Positions 37,842 to 46,638 of a DNA stretch of 64,000 nucleotides are shown piece by piece. Position 1 is the first letter of the stretch. Each line of letters opens with the position of its first letter. Made by a program: the position numbers and the translations under genes. Source of the stretch: an uncultured Alistipes sp. (GTDB lineage: Bacteria; Bacteroidota; Bacteroidia; Bacteroidales; Rikenellaceae); contig CALURC010000016.1 in the NCBI GenBank assembly GCA_944323075.1, positions 496,001-560,000 on the forward strand, read 5' to 3'. The notes beneath the pieces were generated by a model. That model did no database searches. It was not told where the DNA came from and was given only the letters and a program-made list of their open reading frames with translations.

Positions 37842-40619
37842 ATGAATAAATTAAATCACATTGTCGCGACGTTTGTGTCTGTCGCAACAATTTTCGCAGT
37901 CACCTCCTGCTGTTCTCAAAAAGGAGACGACGTCGAAGTTTCCGATTTACGTTGCCGGAATCTGGAAAATCCAGAAGGCGTAGACCGTGCCTCATTCAGC
38001 TGGGAAATCGAAACAGATCTGCCCAATGTAGCACAGAACGCATGGGAAATCGAAATTGCCAGCACAAAAAAAGCTCTGAAAAAAGGGAAAGCCGATGTTT
38101 GGCAATCCGGAAAACAAATCTCTGATCAACAATTAAATGTTGAGCCCCAAGGTGCACAATTACAACCCGGAGCAGGTTATTGGTGGCGCGTCCGGGTATG
38201 GACCGGCGAGGACAAAGTAACCTCATGGAGCGACCCAGCCTACTTCTCTTTAGGTCCGGACTCTTCTCAGTGGAAAGGTCAATGGATCACGGCAGAATGG
38301 GAAGAAGGAGCCCCTCTGCCCTATTTCCGTAAAACATTCGACGTATCTAAGGCGGGAACCAAACCTGTCCGTGCCGTTATATATCTGTCCGGATTGGGAT
38401 GCAGCGATCTGTTTTTTAACGGTCAACGCGTCGACTCGACCCGTATTCTCGATCCAGCACAAACCAACTATGAGCAATATGCTCTGTACAGCACGTTCGA
38501 TGTAACCCCGTTGCTACAAAAAGGAAACAACTGTATCGGTGTAATGCTCGGAGACGGATGGTACAACCAAGGAAAAGTTTGGGGTCCAGGATTCAGCTAT
38601 GGCAAACCGATTCTGTACGCCCAAATGGATATCACCTACAAGGACGGTTCGACCCTGACTGTTGCTACCGACGAAACATGGGAATGGGCCCCGGGACCGA
38701 TCCTCAGTACGAATATTTATGCCGGAGAGGTATACGATGCCAATAAAGAGATCAAAGGTTGGGCTGAAGCCGACACGCAACTCGAAGGTTGGAAACCGGC
38801 CCGAATTGCAACGGGTGTTATCCCGCAGCGTCTTGAGCCCCAATTGATCGAGCCGATCCGCATGCAGGAAACGATCGATCCTGTCGACATGTGGCAGACT
38901 CCATCCGGAAGTTGGATCTTCGACTTCGGAGTCAATATTGCCGGTATTCCACTATTGGAAGTTGAGCTTCCTCAAGGAACCCGACTCAAAATGCAAATGG
39001 GCGAAATTCTCGATTCGGCCCGAACGATCGATTACAACACAACAGGTCCTGCTGCTACGGGCGTAATCCAAACGAATGAATACATCTGTACGGGCAAAGG
39101 AAAAGAACGTTGGACTCCACGTTTCACCTATCACGGATTCCGCTACCTCGAACTCTCTGGTGTAACCACTCAACCCGATCCCTCTTGGATCAAAGTCATT
39201 ACCGTATATACGGATGTAGACGAACGCGGTTCATTTGAATGCTCCGATCCAACGATTAATCGTCTCCATGAAATGGCTGTACGAACAATGCTCAGCAATA
39301 TTCACGGCTTACCGACCGACTGTCCGCACCGGGAACGTTGCGGCTGGCTGGGTGACGCGCATGCCGTTTTCCCGTTCGAAAGTTTCAACTACGACATGAA
39401 TAACTTCTGGATGAAGTATATGGCTGATATTAGCTCGTCATCTTCTGTATTCCTCAAAAACACATTACATCAGAAATTACACAATTCAGAGTTCTATTTT
39501 GCCGATAAACAGCCCGGTATTCCATTCATGATCTCTCCGGGACGTCGGTTGTGCGGTGTGGCTTCACCCGACTGGGGTACAGCCGTTGTACAGATTCCGT
39601 GGAACATCTACCTCTATTTCGGTAATAAAGAGGCTCTGGACATCTACTACGGTGAAATGAAGCAGTGGGTGGATCATATTAATGCTTTGACCGAGAATCA
39701 TATTGTTCCCTACGGACTGGGTGACTGGTGTCCACCGGAAGGCAATGCGACGATCGACTGTCCTATTCCGGTCAGCTCAACCGCTTTCCACTATCACGAT
39801 GCAGATTTGGTAGCACAAGCCGCTGCCGTACTCGGTAAAACGGAAGATGCAGCACGATATACCGCATTACGCGACAGCATCAAATCGGCTTTCATCGAGA
39901 AGTTCTACGACAAAGAGAACCACACATACGGCAGCCAGACGGCCAACTCGATGGCACTTGCTTATGGATTGGTTCCTGCCGGTGAAGAAAAAGCACTTTC
40001 AGACGCAACGGTCCGCAACATGCAGGAAAAATACGACAATTTCTTCCATACCGGTATCTTCGGATTAGGACATATCGGACAAGCTTTATCGCGCTACGGC
40101 AATGGTGAAGCTGCATGGAACGCCTTTACGAAAAAAGGTGAAAACAGCTTCTCATGGATGTGGGAAAAAGCCGATGCAACAACCCTCTGGGAGATACTCC
40201 CGACCAATACGGCCAGCACAAAAGTCGGAGCTGGAGCTTCTTTGAACCATCCGATGCAAGGTGTATACGATGTATGGTTCTATGAAGATATCTTAGGAAT
40301 CCGCCCGGATGCTTCTGGCCCCGGATTCAAAGTAACCCGTTTCAATCCGACAATGACAGCCTATTTGGATTGGGCTGAGGGTTCGGTTGAATCAGCTTAC
40401 GGAGAAGTATCGAGCAAATGGAAAAATGAAAACGGGAAATTGGATTGGGAGATTGAGATTCCTGCCAACACTTCAGGACTGGTAGCTCTTCCGTCCAACA
40501 AAACCATAACTGTCAATGGCGTGGCTTTCGATGCAACGGCCTATCCAGTCGCTGAACAGAGTGGAGAACTCACATGGTACAGCTTCCCATCCGGACAATA
40601 TGACATTGTAATCGAATAA
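37842..40619 (+). CDS. GH78 alpha-L-rhamnosidase, lipoprotein
   Basis: Inverting alpha-L-rhamnosidase of 925 residues. A lipoprotein-type signal (HIVATFVSVATIFAVTSCC) anchors it. Two N-terminal beta domains follow: VSDLRCRNLENPEGV, then GWYNQG and the GEVYDA motif of the Bac_rhamnosid_N region. The (alpha/alpha)6 barrel carries DCPHRERCGWLGDA near 490, the family hallmark with catalytic Glu, and WGTAVVQIPW. The Rhamnosid_C beta domain closes the chain. It is the clearest enzyme of its operon and would release L-rhamnose for the pathway at the left end of the window. Confidence 0.95.
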   Translation: MNKLNHIVATFVSVATIFAVTSCCSQKGDDVEVSDLRCRNLENPEGVDRASFSWEIETDLPNVAQNAWEIEIASTKKALKKGKADVWQSGKQISDQQLNVEPQGAQLQPGAGYWWRVRVWTGEDKVTSWSDPAYFSLGPDSSQWKGQWITAEWEEGAPLPYFRKTFDVSKAGTKPVRAVIYLSGLGCSDLFFNGQRVDSTRILDPAQTNYEQYALYSTFDVTPLLQKGNNCIGVMLGDGWYNQGKVWGPGFSYGKPILYAQMDITYKDGSTLTVATDETWEWAPGPILSTNIYAGEVYDANKEIKGWAEADTQLEGWKPARIATGVIPQRLEPQLIEPIRMQETIDPVDMWQTPSGSWIFDFGVNIAGIPLLEVELPQGTRLKMQMGEILDSARTIDYNTTGPAATGVIQTNEYICTGKGKERWTPRFTYHGFRYLELSGVTTQPDPSWIKVITVYTDVDERGSFECSDPTINRLHEMAVRTMLSNIHGLPTDCPHRERCGWLGDAHAVFPFESFNYDMNNFWMKYMADISSSSSVFLKNTLHQKLHNSEFYFADKQPGIPFMISPGRRLCGVASPDWGTAVVQIPWNIYLYFGNKEALDIYYGEMKQWVDHINALTENHIVPYGLGDWCPPEGNATIDCPIPVSSTAFHYHDADLVAQAAAVLGKTEDAARYTALRDSIKSAFIEKFYDKENHTYGSQTANSMALAYGLVPAGEEKALSDATVRNMQEKYDNFFHTGIFGLGHIGQALSRYGNGEAAWNAFTKKGENSFSWMWEKADATTLWEILPTNTASTKVGAGASLNHPMQGVYDVWFYEDILGIRPDASGPGFKVTRFNPTMTAYLDWAEGSVESAYGEVSSKWKNENGKLDWEIEIPANTSGLVALPSNKTITVNGVAFDATAYPVAEQSGELTWYSFPSGQYDIVIE

Positions 40620-40664
40620 TGTTCGTATTTCTATATGTAGCTCACAATTAGTAAACGAGATAGT

Positions 40665-41213
40665 ATGAAAACTACATTTGTATTTTTGACCACGCATTTC
40701 GAAGAGATCGAGGCTCTTGCTACGGTTGATATTCTACGTCGTGCCGGGGTGAACGTTCTTACCGTATCGCTTACCGGAGAATCAACCGTCATGGGAAGCC
40801 ACAACATTCCTGTTAAAGCCGACATGCTTTTCGAAGAGGTCTCTTTCGATACTGCCGAAATGTTAGTTATACCCGGCGGAACACCCGCATTCAGCCAACA
40901 CGAAGGGTTGAAGAAAGAGATTGTTGCATTTTACAACCAAAACGGACAAGTGGCTGCGATTTGTGCATCACCGATGGTATTTGGAATTTTAGGTATATTG
41001 AATGGCCGTAAAGCGACTTGCTATCCTGGCTTCGAAAAATATCTGGAAGGTGCGACATTGTGCCCCGACCAAAAAGTGGTCATAGACGGAAATGTAACTA
41101 CCGGTCGAGGACCTGGAGTAACGATCGATTTTGCCCTGACTCTCGTCGAGATTTTGAAAGGGAAATCACAACGAGATGCTATAGCTGATCAATTAACGAT
41201 TTATGAACAATAA
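40665..41213 (+). CDS. DJ-1/PfpI-family protein (ThiJ-like)
   Basis: A 182-residue cytoplasmic protein of the DJ-1 subfamily: nucleophile-elbow Cys in AAICASPMVFG near residue 99 and the conserved Glu in HFEEIEALATVDIL near 16. A GRGPGVTIDFALTLVEIL tail closes the fold. Members are often annotated as ThiJ or chaperone/deglycase; activities are debated, so none is asserted. It follows the GH78 gene by 45 bp and shares its terminator, but a functional link with glycan breakdown is not evident. Confidence 0.9.
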   Translation: MKTTFVFLTTHFEEIEALATVDILRRAGVNVLTVSLTGESTVMGSHNIPVKADMLFEEVSFDTAEMLVIPGGTPAFSQHEGLKKEIVAFYNQNGQVAAICASPMVFGILGILNGRKATCYPGFEKYLEGATLCPDQKVVIDGNVTTGRGPGVTIDFALTLVEILKGKSQRDAIADQLTIYEQ

Positions 41214-41230
41214 AGTCCGATGGGACGACT

Positions 41231-41271
41231 AAAAAGAGAACGACCACTTTTGAAGTGGTCGTTCTCTTTTT
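41231..41271 (+). terminator. Bidirectional terminator between DJ-1 gene and era
   Basis: A perfect 19-bp stem (41231-41249 with 41253-41271) with only three loop bases. Its A-rich 5' and T-rich 3' arms allow termination on both strands. Confidence 0.92.
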
Positions 41272-41289
41272 TATTCTGTCTCCGAACAA

Positions 41290-42171
41290 CTAAACATCAA
41301 GATATCCGAAACGTCGCAACTGACGATCGTCGTTCCGCCAATTTTCGTTAACCTTAACAAATAATTTCAAGAAAACCTTTTTCCCTAAAAAGCGTTCAAG
41401 TTCTTCACGGGCTTCAGTTCCCACCTTCTTCAGCTTGCTCCCTTTATGTCCAATGAGGATCGCCTTTTGACTCTCCCGAGCCACATATATCGTTGCCGAA
41501 ATACGATCGATCGTCGACTCCTCATGATACTCATCTATCGCAACCTCCACACAATAAGGAATCTCCTTCTGATAGTTCAACAATATCTTCTCCCGAACAA
41601 TCTCAGAAGCAAAAAACCGCAGGGTCTTATCGGTCAAGGCATCTTTCGGATAGTAGGGTTCACCTTCGGGTAAAGCTGCCAAGATACGGTCGAAAAGTCC
41701 TCCTATATTGAAATTATTCAATGCTGAAACAGGAATGATTTCCGCTTCGGGCAGAGCCTTTCGCCACTCCTCGACAAGGCTTTCAAGCTGATCGGGAGTC
41801 GTCAGGTCAATCTTATTGATTACCAGTAATGTTTTCACTCCTCCCGCTGCTACTTTCGACAACACCTCATTCGACACATCAGGATGTTCCGTTACATCGG
41901 TCACATACAACAAAATATCAGCATCAGCCAAAGCCCCCATAACAAAACGCATCATCGACTCCTGCAGCTTATAATTGGGCCGAAGGATTCCGGGGGTATC
42001 AGAATACACGATCTGGAAATCATCACCGTTTACAATTCCCATAATCCGATGGCGCGTTGTTTGAGCTTTTGAGGTTATAATCGAAAGACGCTCACCTACC
42101 AAAGCATTCATAAGCGTCGACTTCCCTTTATTGGGATTTCCTATAATGTTGACAAACCCTGATCTATGCAT
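41290..42171 (-). CDS. era: GTPase Era
   Basis: Essential GTPase that binds the 3' end of 16S rRNA and assists 30S maturation. The 293 residues from ATG 42171 begin MHRSGFVNIIGNPNKGKST, with the G1 loop carrying Lys where GRPNVGKS is common. G3 is DTPG and G4 is NKID. The C-terminal KH domain has ILIGHKGSKLKKVGTEAR and ends LGYLDV. The upstream ATG at 42222 is rejected because the predicted transcript starts near 42184. The gene is separate from obg, though both assist ribosome assembly. Confidence 0.96.
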   Translation of the reverse strand: MHRSGFVNIIGNPNKGKSTLMNALVGERLSIITSKAQTTRHRIMGIVNGDDFQIVYSDTPGILRPNYKLQESMMRFVMGALADADILLYVTDVTEHPDVSNEVLSKVAAGGVKTLLVINKIDLTTPDQLESLVEEWRKALPEAEIIPVSALNNFNIGGLFDRILAALPEGEPYYPKDALTDKTLRFFASEIVREKILLNYQKEIPYCVEVAIDEYHEESTIDRISATIYVARESQKAILIGHKGSKLKKVGTEAREELERFLGKKVFLKLFVKVNENWRNDDRQLRRFGYLDV

Positions 42172-42190
42172 ACAAAAATCTTCTTTCACG

Positions 42191-42198
42191 CAAAGATA
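42191..42198 (-). promoter_or_regulatory. Predicted -7 box for era
   Basis: TATCTTTG on the minus strand; transcript start near 42184, 13 nt before the chosen ATG. Confidence 0.5.
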
Positions 42199-42250
42199 TA
42201 TTATATTCAACAAATGCCACACTAAAAAGTGTCCGATTGATCAGTATGCA

Positions 42251-42288
42251 CAAAAGCGAGGAACGCATCAAATGGATACGTTCCTCGC
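42251..42288 (-). terminator. Terminator of the DUF4890 gene
   Basis: GCGAGGAACG (42256-42265) pairs with 42279-42288, extended by ATC/GAT after one mismatch. On the minus strand it runs into TTTTG. Confidence 0.8.
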
Positions 42289-42313
42289 CCCCTTCTTTCA
42301 TTTTCACCATGTA

Positions 42314-42802
42314 CTACATATCGCCTTCTGGTCCATCAGGAATATTCATTCCTTCTGGTGCCGGTCTACGTTTCATTCCTTCAGGTCTTCTGTTCTGCAT
42401 TGCAGCACGTTGCTCAGTCCACTTGGCATACTGATCTTCTGTAAGTACACCTTTGATCTGTTCGTCCATTTTCGACATCCGCTCCATCCGAACATTTTTT
42501 AACGAATCGGCTTTTGTCGAATCAATCGACATCCTTTCCCGTTTAGGTTTATCCATTTTCTGTTCTCCCATTGCGGGTTTTTGAGGTCTATCTGCTTCCA
42601 TCTGGGTGAAGTTATCCGTCAAAATTTGCCGAATCTGATCAGCTTGTTCATCCGACAAGGCAAGTTGCTCGGTCATCTGCTTTGTCATGCGATCGGCACG
42701 TTCTGCCGGATCAATCTTTTCCCGTTTGGGAGGCTGCGCCACCACGACGATCGCCGAAAACAATACAACGAAAGTCGACACTACAATTTTCATTGCTTTC
42801 AT
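42314..42802 (-). CDS. DUF4890 / Spy-like periplasmic protein
   Basis: A 162-residue small, highly charged helical protein with a signal peptide (MKAMKIVVSTFVVLFSAIVVVAQ). The MTEQLALSDEQADQIRQIL and GVLTEDQYAKWTEQRAAM segments carry the L[ST]xxQ pattern of Spy/CpxP-type periplasmic chaperones, and the arrangement matches DUF4890 in Bacteroidota. Spy-like function is inferred from the pattern. It has its own -7 box and terminator. A second Met, codon 4 (42793), is an equally good start. Confidence 0.8.
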   Translation of the reverse strand: MKAMKIVVSTFVVLFSAIVVVAQPPKREKIDPAERADRMTKQMTEQLALSDEQADQIRQILTDNFTQMEADRPQKPAMGEQKMDKPKRERMSIDSTKADSLKNVRMERMSKMDEQIKGVLTEDQYAKWTEQRAAMQNRRPEGMKRRPAPEGMNIPDGPEGDM

Positions 42803-42845
42803 TTCTCACATAATTTAATTAATACTATAACGGTGACCCGTACTG

Positions 42846-42853
42846 CAAAAATA
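42846..42853 (-). promoter_or_regulatory. Predicted -7 box for the DUF4890 gene
   Basis: TATTTTTG on the minus strand, 44 bp upstream of the ATG. No clear -33 element. Confidence 0.45.
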
Positions 42854-42963
42854 ACACCGTTTTCTGGCGTCTTATTGTCGTGAGAAAGGTGAAACGGATC
42901 AAAGAAGAGGGGAAACGACCGGAAGGGAGGGCGAATTTTTCCCGGTTTCTACACAATAAACAT

Positions 42964-43947
42964 TTATCGCATGCTGTGCCAGAATGAACGATCGGTTTGG
43001 GCTTCGACACGTAGCTCCACATCATCCGGAAGATTCGGGAAGAGATCCATTCTCACACGGGTCTCCAAACTATCAATGCTCAATGCATAGGTAAAAAAAT
43101 CTTTCGACAACCGTTTTTCATTAGGAATAAGAAATGCGATTGCCTGACACTCCGAATCACTGCAGAAAAGAATTGCCTTAAAAAATTTCGGGGGAACTCC
43201 AATACCCCCTTCTATCCGTGGTAGAGAACCGGTCAGATCACTTCCGGTTACGACATAAAGCGTATCACACCGTTGCACCCAGCGACGTACCTGCTCTTCG
43301 AGCAGCCGCCACACCCCTCTATTGAGTTCCGGACACTGCGGTGAAATATTCGACAGGAAAAATGTAGCCCGATTCTCCTGTGACGAACCGCAGCGATCGG
43401 CCGATGGAAGAAGATGTCCCCGATCATATCCACTACCTTTATAGTCACTGTCGGATGCCGATGGCCAACCGTGTGACAAGACCTGAGGATCGCTACGGAA
43501 CGAATTGCTGCGTTTCGCTTTTCCCGCTTCCAATTCACTGCGAGTCAATCGATAGGCAACCCATACTGCTTGCCGATACATCGTATCATAAAATAACGTG
43601 TATCTCCCTTCCTGATTACGAATTACAAACTCTTCATTATCTATTGCAGGAAGTTCAAGCCCCTTCCGATCAACCGAAGCTATCGTAGCCTCTTCACAAA
43701 GTTTTTTCCCCTTATCCTCTCTCGAATGGACTGGAGCTTCAGAACTTTTTCGTTTTTTTCCGGCAGAATTTTTGGTTCCGGAATTATTGTCGGAACGGAC
43801 TTCCGTTCGTGAACGTAAAGTCGTACCTCGATCCGTTGTCGCTGCACGTCGCAATGTAACAGCCAACACAACGACTAAAACGGCCAATAACAATACGATC
43901 CAACGATATCTTCGTTTCGATATTTTGACAGAGTTTCGCTTTTTCAT
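42964..43947 (-). CDS. Membrane-anchored DNA/RNA non-specific endonuclease
   Basis: A 327-residue protein of the beta-beta-alpha-metal nuclease group. After a basic start, one membrane helix (YRWIVLLLAVLVVVLAVTL) is followed by a charged Ser/Lys linker to about residue 95. The nuclease domain holds the catalytic DRGHLLPSADR near 175, then ATFFLSNISPQ with the metal-binding Asn downstream, as in Serratia nuclease. The domain would face the periplasm, where it could digest incoming nucleic acid for nutrient use or defence. No immunity gene or secretion partner is visible. Confidence 0.9.
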   Translation of the reverse strand: MKKRNSVKISKRRYRWIVLLLAVLVVVLAVTLRRAATTDRGTTLRSRTEVRSDNNSGTKNSAGKKRKSSEAPVHSREDKGKKLCEEATIASVDRKGLELPAIDNEEFVIRNQEGRYTLFYDTMYRQAVWVAYRLTRSELEAGKAKRSNSFRSDPQVLSHGWPSASDSDYKGSGYDRGHLLPSADRCGSSQENRATFFLSNISPQCPELNRGVWRLLEEQVRRWVQRCDTLYVVTGSDLTGSLPRIEGGIGVPPKFFKAILFCSDSECQAIAFLIPNEKRLSKDFFTYALSIDSLETRVRMDLFPNLPDDVELRVEAQTDRSFWHSMR

Positions 43948-43963
43948 TCCCGATAAACCGATC

Positions 43964-43971
43964 CAAAGATA
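43964..43971 (-). promoter_or_regulatory. Predicted -7 box for the endonuclease gene
   Basis: TATCTTTG on the minus strand, 16 bp upstream of the ATG. It lies only 8 bp from the divergent obg box. Confidence 0.5.
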
Positions 43972-43979
43972 AAAAATAT

Positions 43980-43987
43980 TACCTTTG
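43980..43987 (+). promoter_or_regulatory. Predicted -7 box for obg
   Basis: TACCTTTG on the plus strand, 32 bp before the obg ATG. The two divergent boxes are too close for both promoters to be occupied at once. Confidence 0.5.
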
Positions 43988-44019
43988 ACACATCATCCAA
44001 CTCCACGAATAAATACACT

Positions 44020-45030
44020 ATGGCATCATCCAACTTCGTCGACTATGTCAAGATTTTCGGCCGCTCCGGTAAGGGAGGAGCCGGCTCACGCCACTTCAGA
44101 AAAGAAAAATTCATCGAATTCGGAGGTCCCGACGGCGGTGACGGAGGAAATGGAGGCAGCATCATTCTTCGTGGAAACAAGCAATATTGGACCTTGATTC
44201 ACCTGAAATATCAACGCCACATCTTTGCTGAAAACGGAGAAGCAGGCAGCGGGGCCCGCTGTTCGGGGAAAAACGGAGCTGACGTCATTATCGATGTTCC
44301 GCTGGGCACCGTGGCCCGAAACGCCGAAACGGGAGAGATCGTTTGCGAAGTGACCGAAGAGGGACAACTCGCCGTACTGCTTAAAGGAGGCCGTGGAGGA
44401 CTCGGCAACTGGCACTTCAAAACCGCCACCAATCAGGCCCCCCGTTATGCCCAGCCCGGAGAGGACTGCGTCGAAGGATGGTTCATACTGGAACTCAAAG
44501 TATTGGCTGATGTAGGACTCGTTGGTTTCCCGAACGCCGGAAAATCGACCCTGCTCGCGGCAGTTTCAGCGGCAAAACCCAAAATCGCCAACTACGCATT
44601 CACGACCCTTGAACCCAATCTCGGTATTGTCGAGTGCCGCGACCATCACTCATTCGTCATGGCTGACATTCCGGGAATCATTGAAGGAGCACACACCGGG
44701 AAAGGACTCGGCACCCGATTCCTGCGCCACATCGAACGTAATTCGATTCTATTGTTTATGATACCGGCCGACTCGAAGGATGTAAAAGAGGAGTACGGCA
44801 TCCTTTTCAACGAACTGGAACAATACAATCCGGAATTGCTCGACAAGCAACGGCTGCTGGCCATTACCAAATGCGACATGCTCGACGATGAGCTGAAAGA
44901 GGCTATCGCATGCGATCTGCCCGAAAATGTTCCGGTGATCTTCATCTCTTCCGTATCGGGATACAACATACAGAAGCTCAAGGATATGTTGTGGAACATG
45001 CTGCAACGGGAGAATCAGGAAAGTCGATAG
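44020..45030 (+). CDS. obg: GTPase Obg (CgtA)
   Basis: Ribosome-associated GTPase linked to 50S assembly and stress control. The 336 residues hold the glycine-rich Obg fold ([26 protein letters not shown], about 1-158). The G domain follows, with GFPNAGKST near 168, [10 protein letters not shown] (G3) and ITKCDM (G4). The C-terminal OCT domain is missing, as in the shorter Bacteroidota forms. The last 53 bp overlap the 3' end of the convergent DUF5689 gene. Confidence 0.96.
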   Translation: MASSNFVDYVKIFGRSGKGGAGSRHFRKEKFIEFGGPDGGDGGNGGSIILRGNKQYWTLIHLKYQRHIFAENGEAGSGARCSGKNGADVIIDVPLGTVARNAETGEIVCEVTEEGQLAVLLKGGRGGLGNWHFKTATNQAPRYAQPGEDCVEGWFILELKVLADVGLVGFPNAGKSTLLAAVSAAKPKIANYAFTTLEPNLGIVECRDHHSFVMADIPGIIEGAHTGKGLGTRFLRHIERNSILLFMIPADSKDVKEEYGILFNELEQYNPELLDKQRLLAITKCDMLDDELKEAIACDLPENVPVIFISSVSGYNIQKLKDMLWNMLQRENQESR

Positions 45031-45830
45031 CCACTTCCTCTCCTCCAAATCGAGGAGACTCCATAACCACATTTTTCGGCACGACCACCTTCAACTGGCA
45101 AGTTCCATTGAAATAGCTCAATATGCCTTCGATATATCCGCTCCCCTCCGGCAATGTCCAGGCGGCGAAATCTGCATTATGTGAAGTCCGGACCACAAGC
45201 GTATCGCCCGAACGGTCTACGAGGTGACGGTCGGTATCGGATTCCGCTTCGCTCCAACTGAGTCCGATTTCGGCATCGATAAACTGGACCTCTTCGAAAG
45301 CAACATAGGTTCCGACCCGATCCGCGGTAGCCTCAACGATCCGCAATGTGTCGGGAAAAACGGATTTGACATCGCCCGTTTTCTTGAGATAACGTGAACG
45401 CTCCGCTTCCGGAATAAATCCGTTTTCGTAGGCCGCATCCTCCGACACCACTCCTAACGAAACCACACCGCCATAATCTCCGAGCACTAACCCCTGACAT
45501 CGAACCCGTATCTCCTGACCGATGGGATAGAGCGTATAGAGTTCGTCGCCTCCCGCCTTGATCTCGATCCCACCTGTTTCATCTTGAACGACCAACGTAT
45601 AGCGATAGGCTCCGTAGCTGTCGTTCGCCCCGAATCTCCACTTCGTCGTCGATGCGCAACGGATAGCCGCGGTACAACGACTTGACATGAGCGATCGATA
45701 CGACGTCAATCCACGACTCGTCATCCACCCCATCCTCGTTCAAAGCAAAATCACGGGGTTCGCTACACCCGAACCATCCGAGCAAAACAATCACTCCGCT
45801 AACGATCCATCTGCTGCACATCCTGTTCAT
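44978..45830 (-). pseudogene. DUF5689-domain lipoprotein gene, frameshifted
   Basis: Two open frames together spell one DUF5689 protein. The first (from ATG 45830) has a lipoprotein signal (IVLLGWFGCS, lipid Cys 22) and reads to DDEVEIRG at residue 68. The second continues ANDSYGAYRYTLVVQDETGG and on to the stop at 44978. At the join, near 45627, the frames overlap, and alignment with the intact neighbour lacks three residues (YVT in the neighbour). Both facts are explained by loss of 11 bp. Without repair the product would stop about 15 codons after the break. Long intact coding on both sides suggests a recent loss or an assembly error. Confidence 0.8.
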
Positions 45831-46638
45831 CCCTCATTTTTAATTGATATACCTCTCTGCCGTCGATCTTGCCATAAAGCAAAATTCCGGTTATCGACAC
45901 CGGGACACAAGGAACCGCATCTCCGGCGAACGAGGCGTATCCGCTCGTATATACATAGATCGAATCCTGTCCTGAAACATCGCGGAACTTGATTGCCGCA
46001 CTGCGCGGGTCTTCCTCTCCGGTCTGGGCGACTGGCAAAGCCCATGTCGTATCAGCAACCGGATCAAGCTGCAAGTTTTCGATACGCACCAAACGTCCGA
46101 TCCGCTCCGACTGCAAACGGTCGATCGTCGTTTTCAACGGATTGGGATCGACCTGTACGCCCGATAAAAACAGATGCTGATCGACTACCACCCGACTCTC
46201 CATATAGGTCACCGTATATGACGTCAGACGATCGGCCAATCCGATCCGCAACAGGCCGTCGTCCAATTCGGCTGCCAAACCACCGCACTTCACAACCAAC
46301 TGCGCACCCACCGGATAGAGATTGTGCAGATCATACAACCCCACCAGTATCTCTGCTGCACCGGTGTTGTCCTCGATCATCAACGTCCGGTAGAAATTAT
46401 TGGCCCGGTCGGAAGAGGTCACATATCCAGACAACACCATTTCGTCGGAGAGTTCGACACTTCCCGATAGGCAGCGTTCGCGCAGCGTCCCGATTTGCAG
46501 ATTCGGCAGCGGTGCATGTCCGTCCGACGGATCGACCTCATCGAAGCTATTGTAATCACATGCCGTCACCGACACGGCCAGCACAAACATAACCACACAT
46601 ATATAGATACTCTTCATCATCCCTGTCCCTGTTCTCAT
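45799..46638 (-). CDS. DUF5689-domain lipoprotein
   Basis: A 279-residue outer-membrane-type lipoprotein (signal MKSIYICVVMFVLAVSVTAC). The DUF5689 part has LSDEMVLSGYVTSSD, then FYRTLMIEDNTGAAEILV and YPVGAQLVVKCGGL, typical of small OB-like beta folds. The C-terminal half has a second beta domain with RLVRIENLQLD and SAAIKFRDVSGQD. The ATG at 46638 overlaps the receptor stop by one base (TAATG), so the two are translationally coupled; codon 8 is the other possible start. Its role is probably as surface partner of the receptor. It overlaps the next, broken DUF5689 gene by 32 bp. Confidence 0.85.
   Translation of the reverse strand: MRTGTGMMKSIYICVVMFVLAVSVTACDYNSFDEVDPSDGHAPLPNLQIGTLRERCLSGSVELSDEMVLSGYVTSSDRANNFYRTLMIEDNTGAAEILVGLYDLHNLYPVGAQLVVKCGGLAAELDDGLLRIGLADRLTSYTVTYMESRVVVDQHLFLSGVQVDPNPLKTTIDRLQSERIGRLVRIENLQLDPVADTTWALPVAQTGEEDPRSAAIKFRDVSGQDSIYVYTSGYASFAGDAVPCVPVSITGILLYGKIDGREVYQLKMRDEQDVQQMDR

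Noticed and set aside
34387..40619. A full SusCD-type polysaccharide utilisation locus
   Set aside because: No SusC or SusD homologue and no hybrid two-component or ECF sensor is present near these glycosidases. The only TonB-dependent receptor is in a different operon.
44978..45830. Simple sequencing error in the CCCC run at 45628-45631 as the cause of the DUF5689 frame shift
   Set aside because: A one-base slip restores the frame but leaves three residues missing against the paralogue, so an 11-bp loss explains the data better. It stays possible if the paralogue itself has an insertion.
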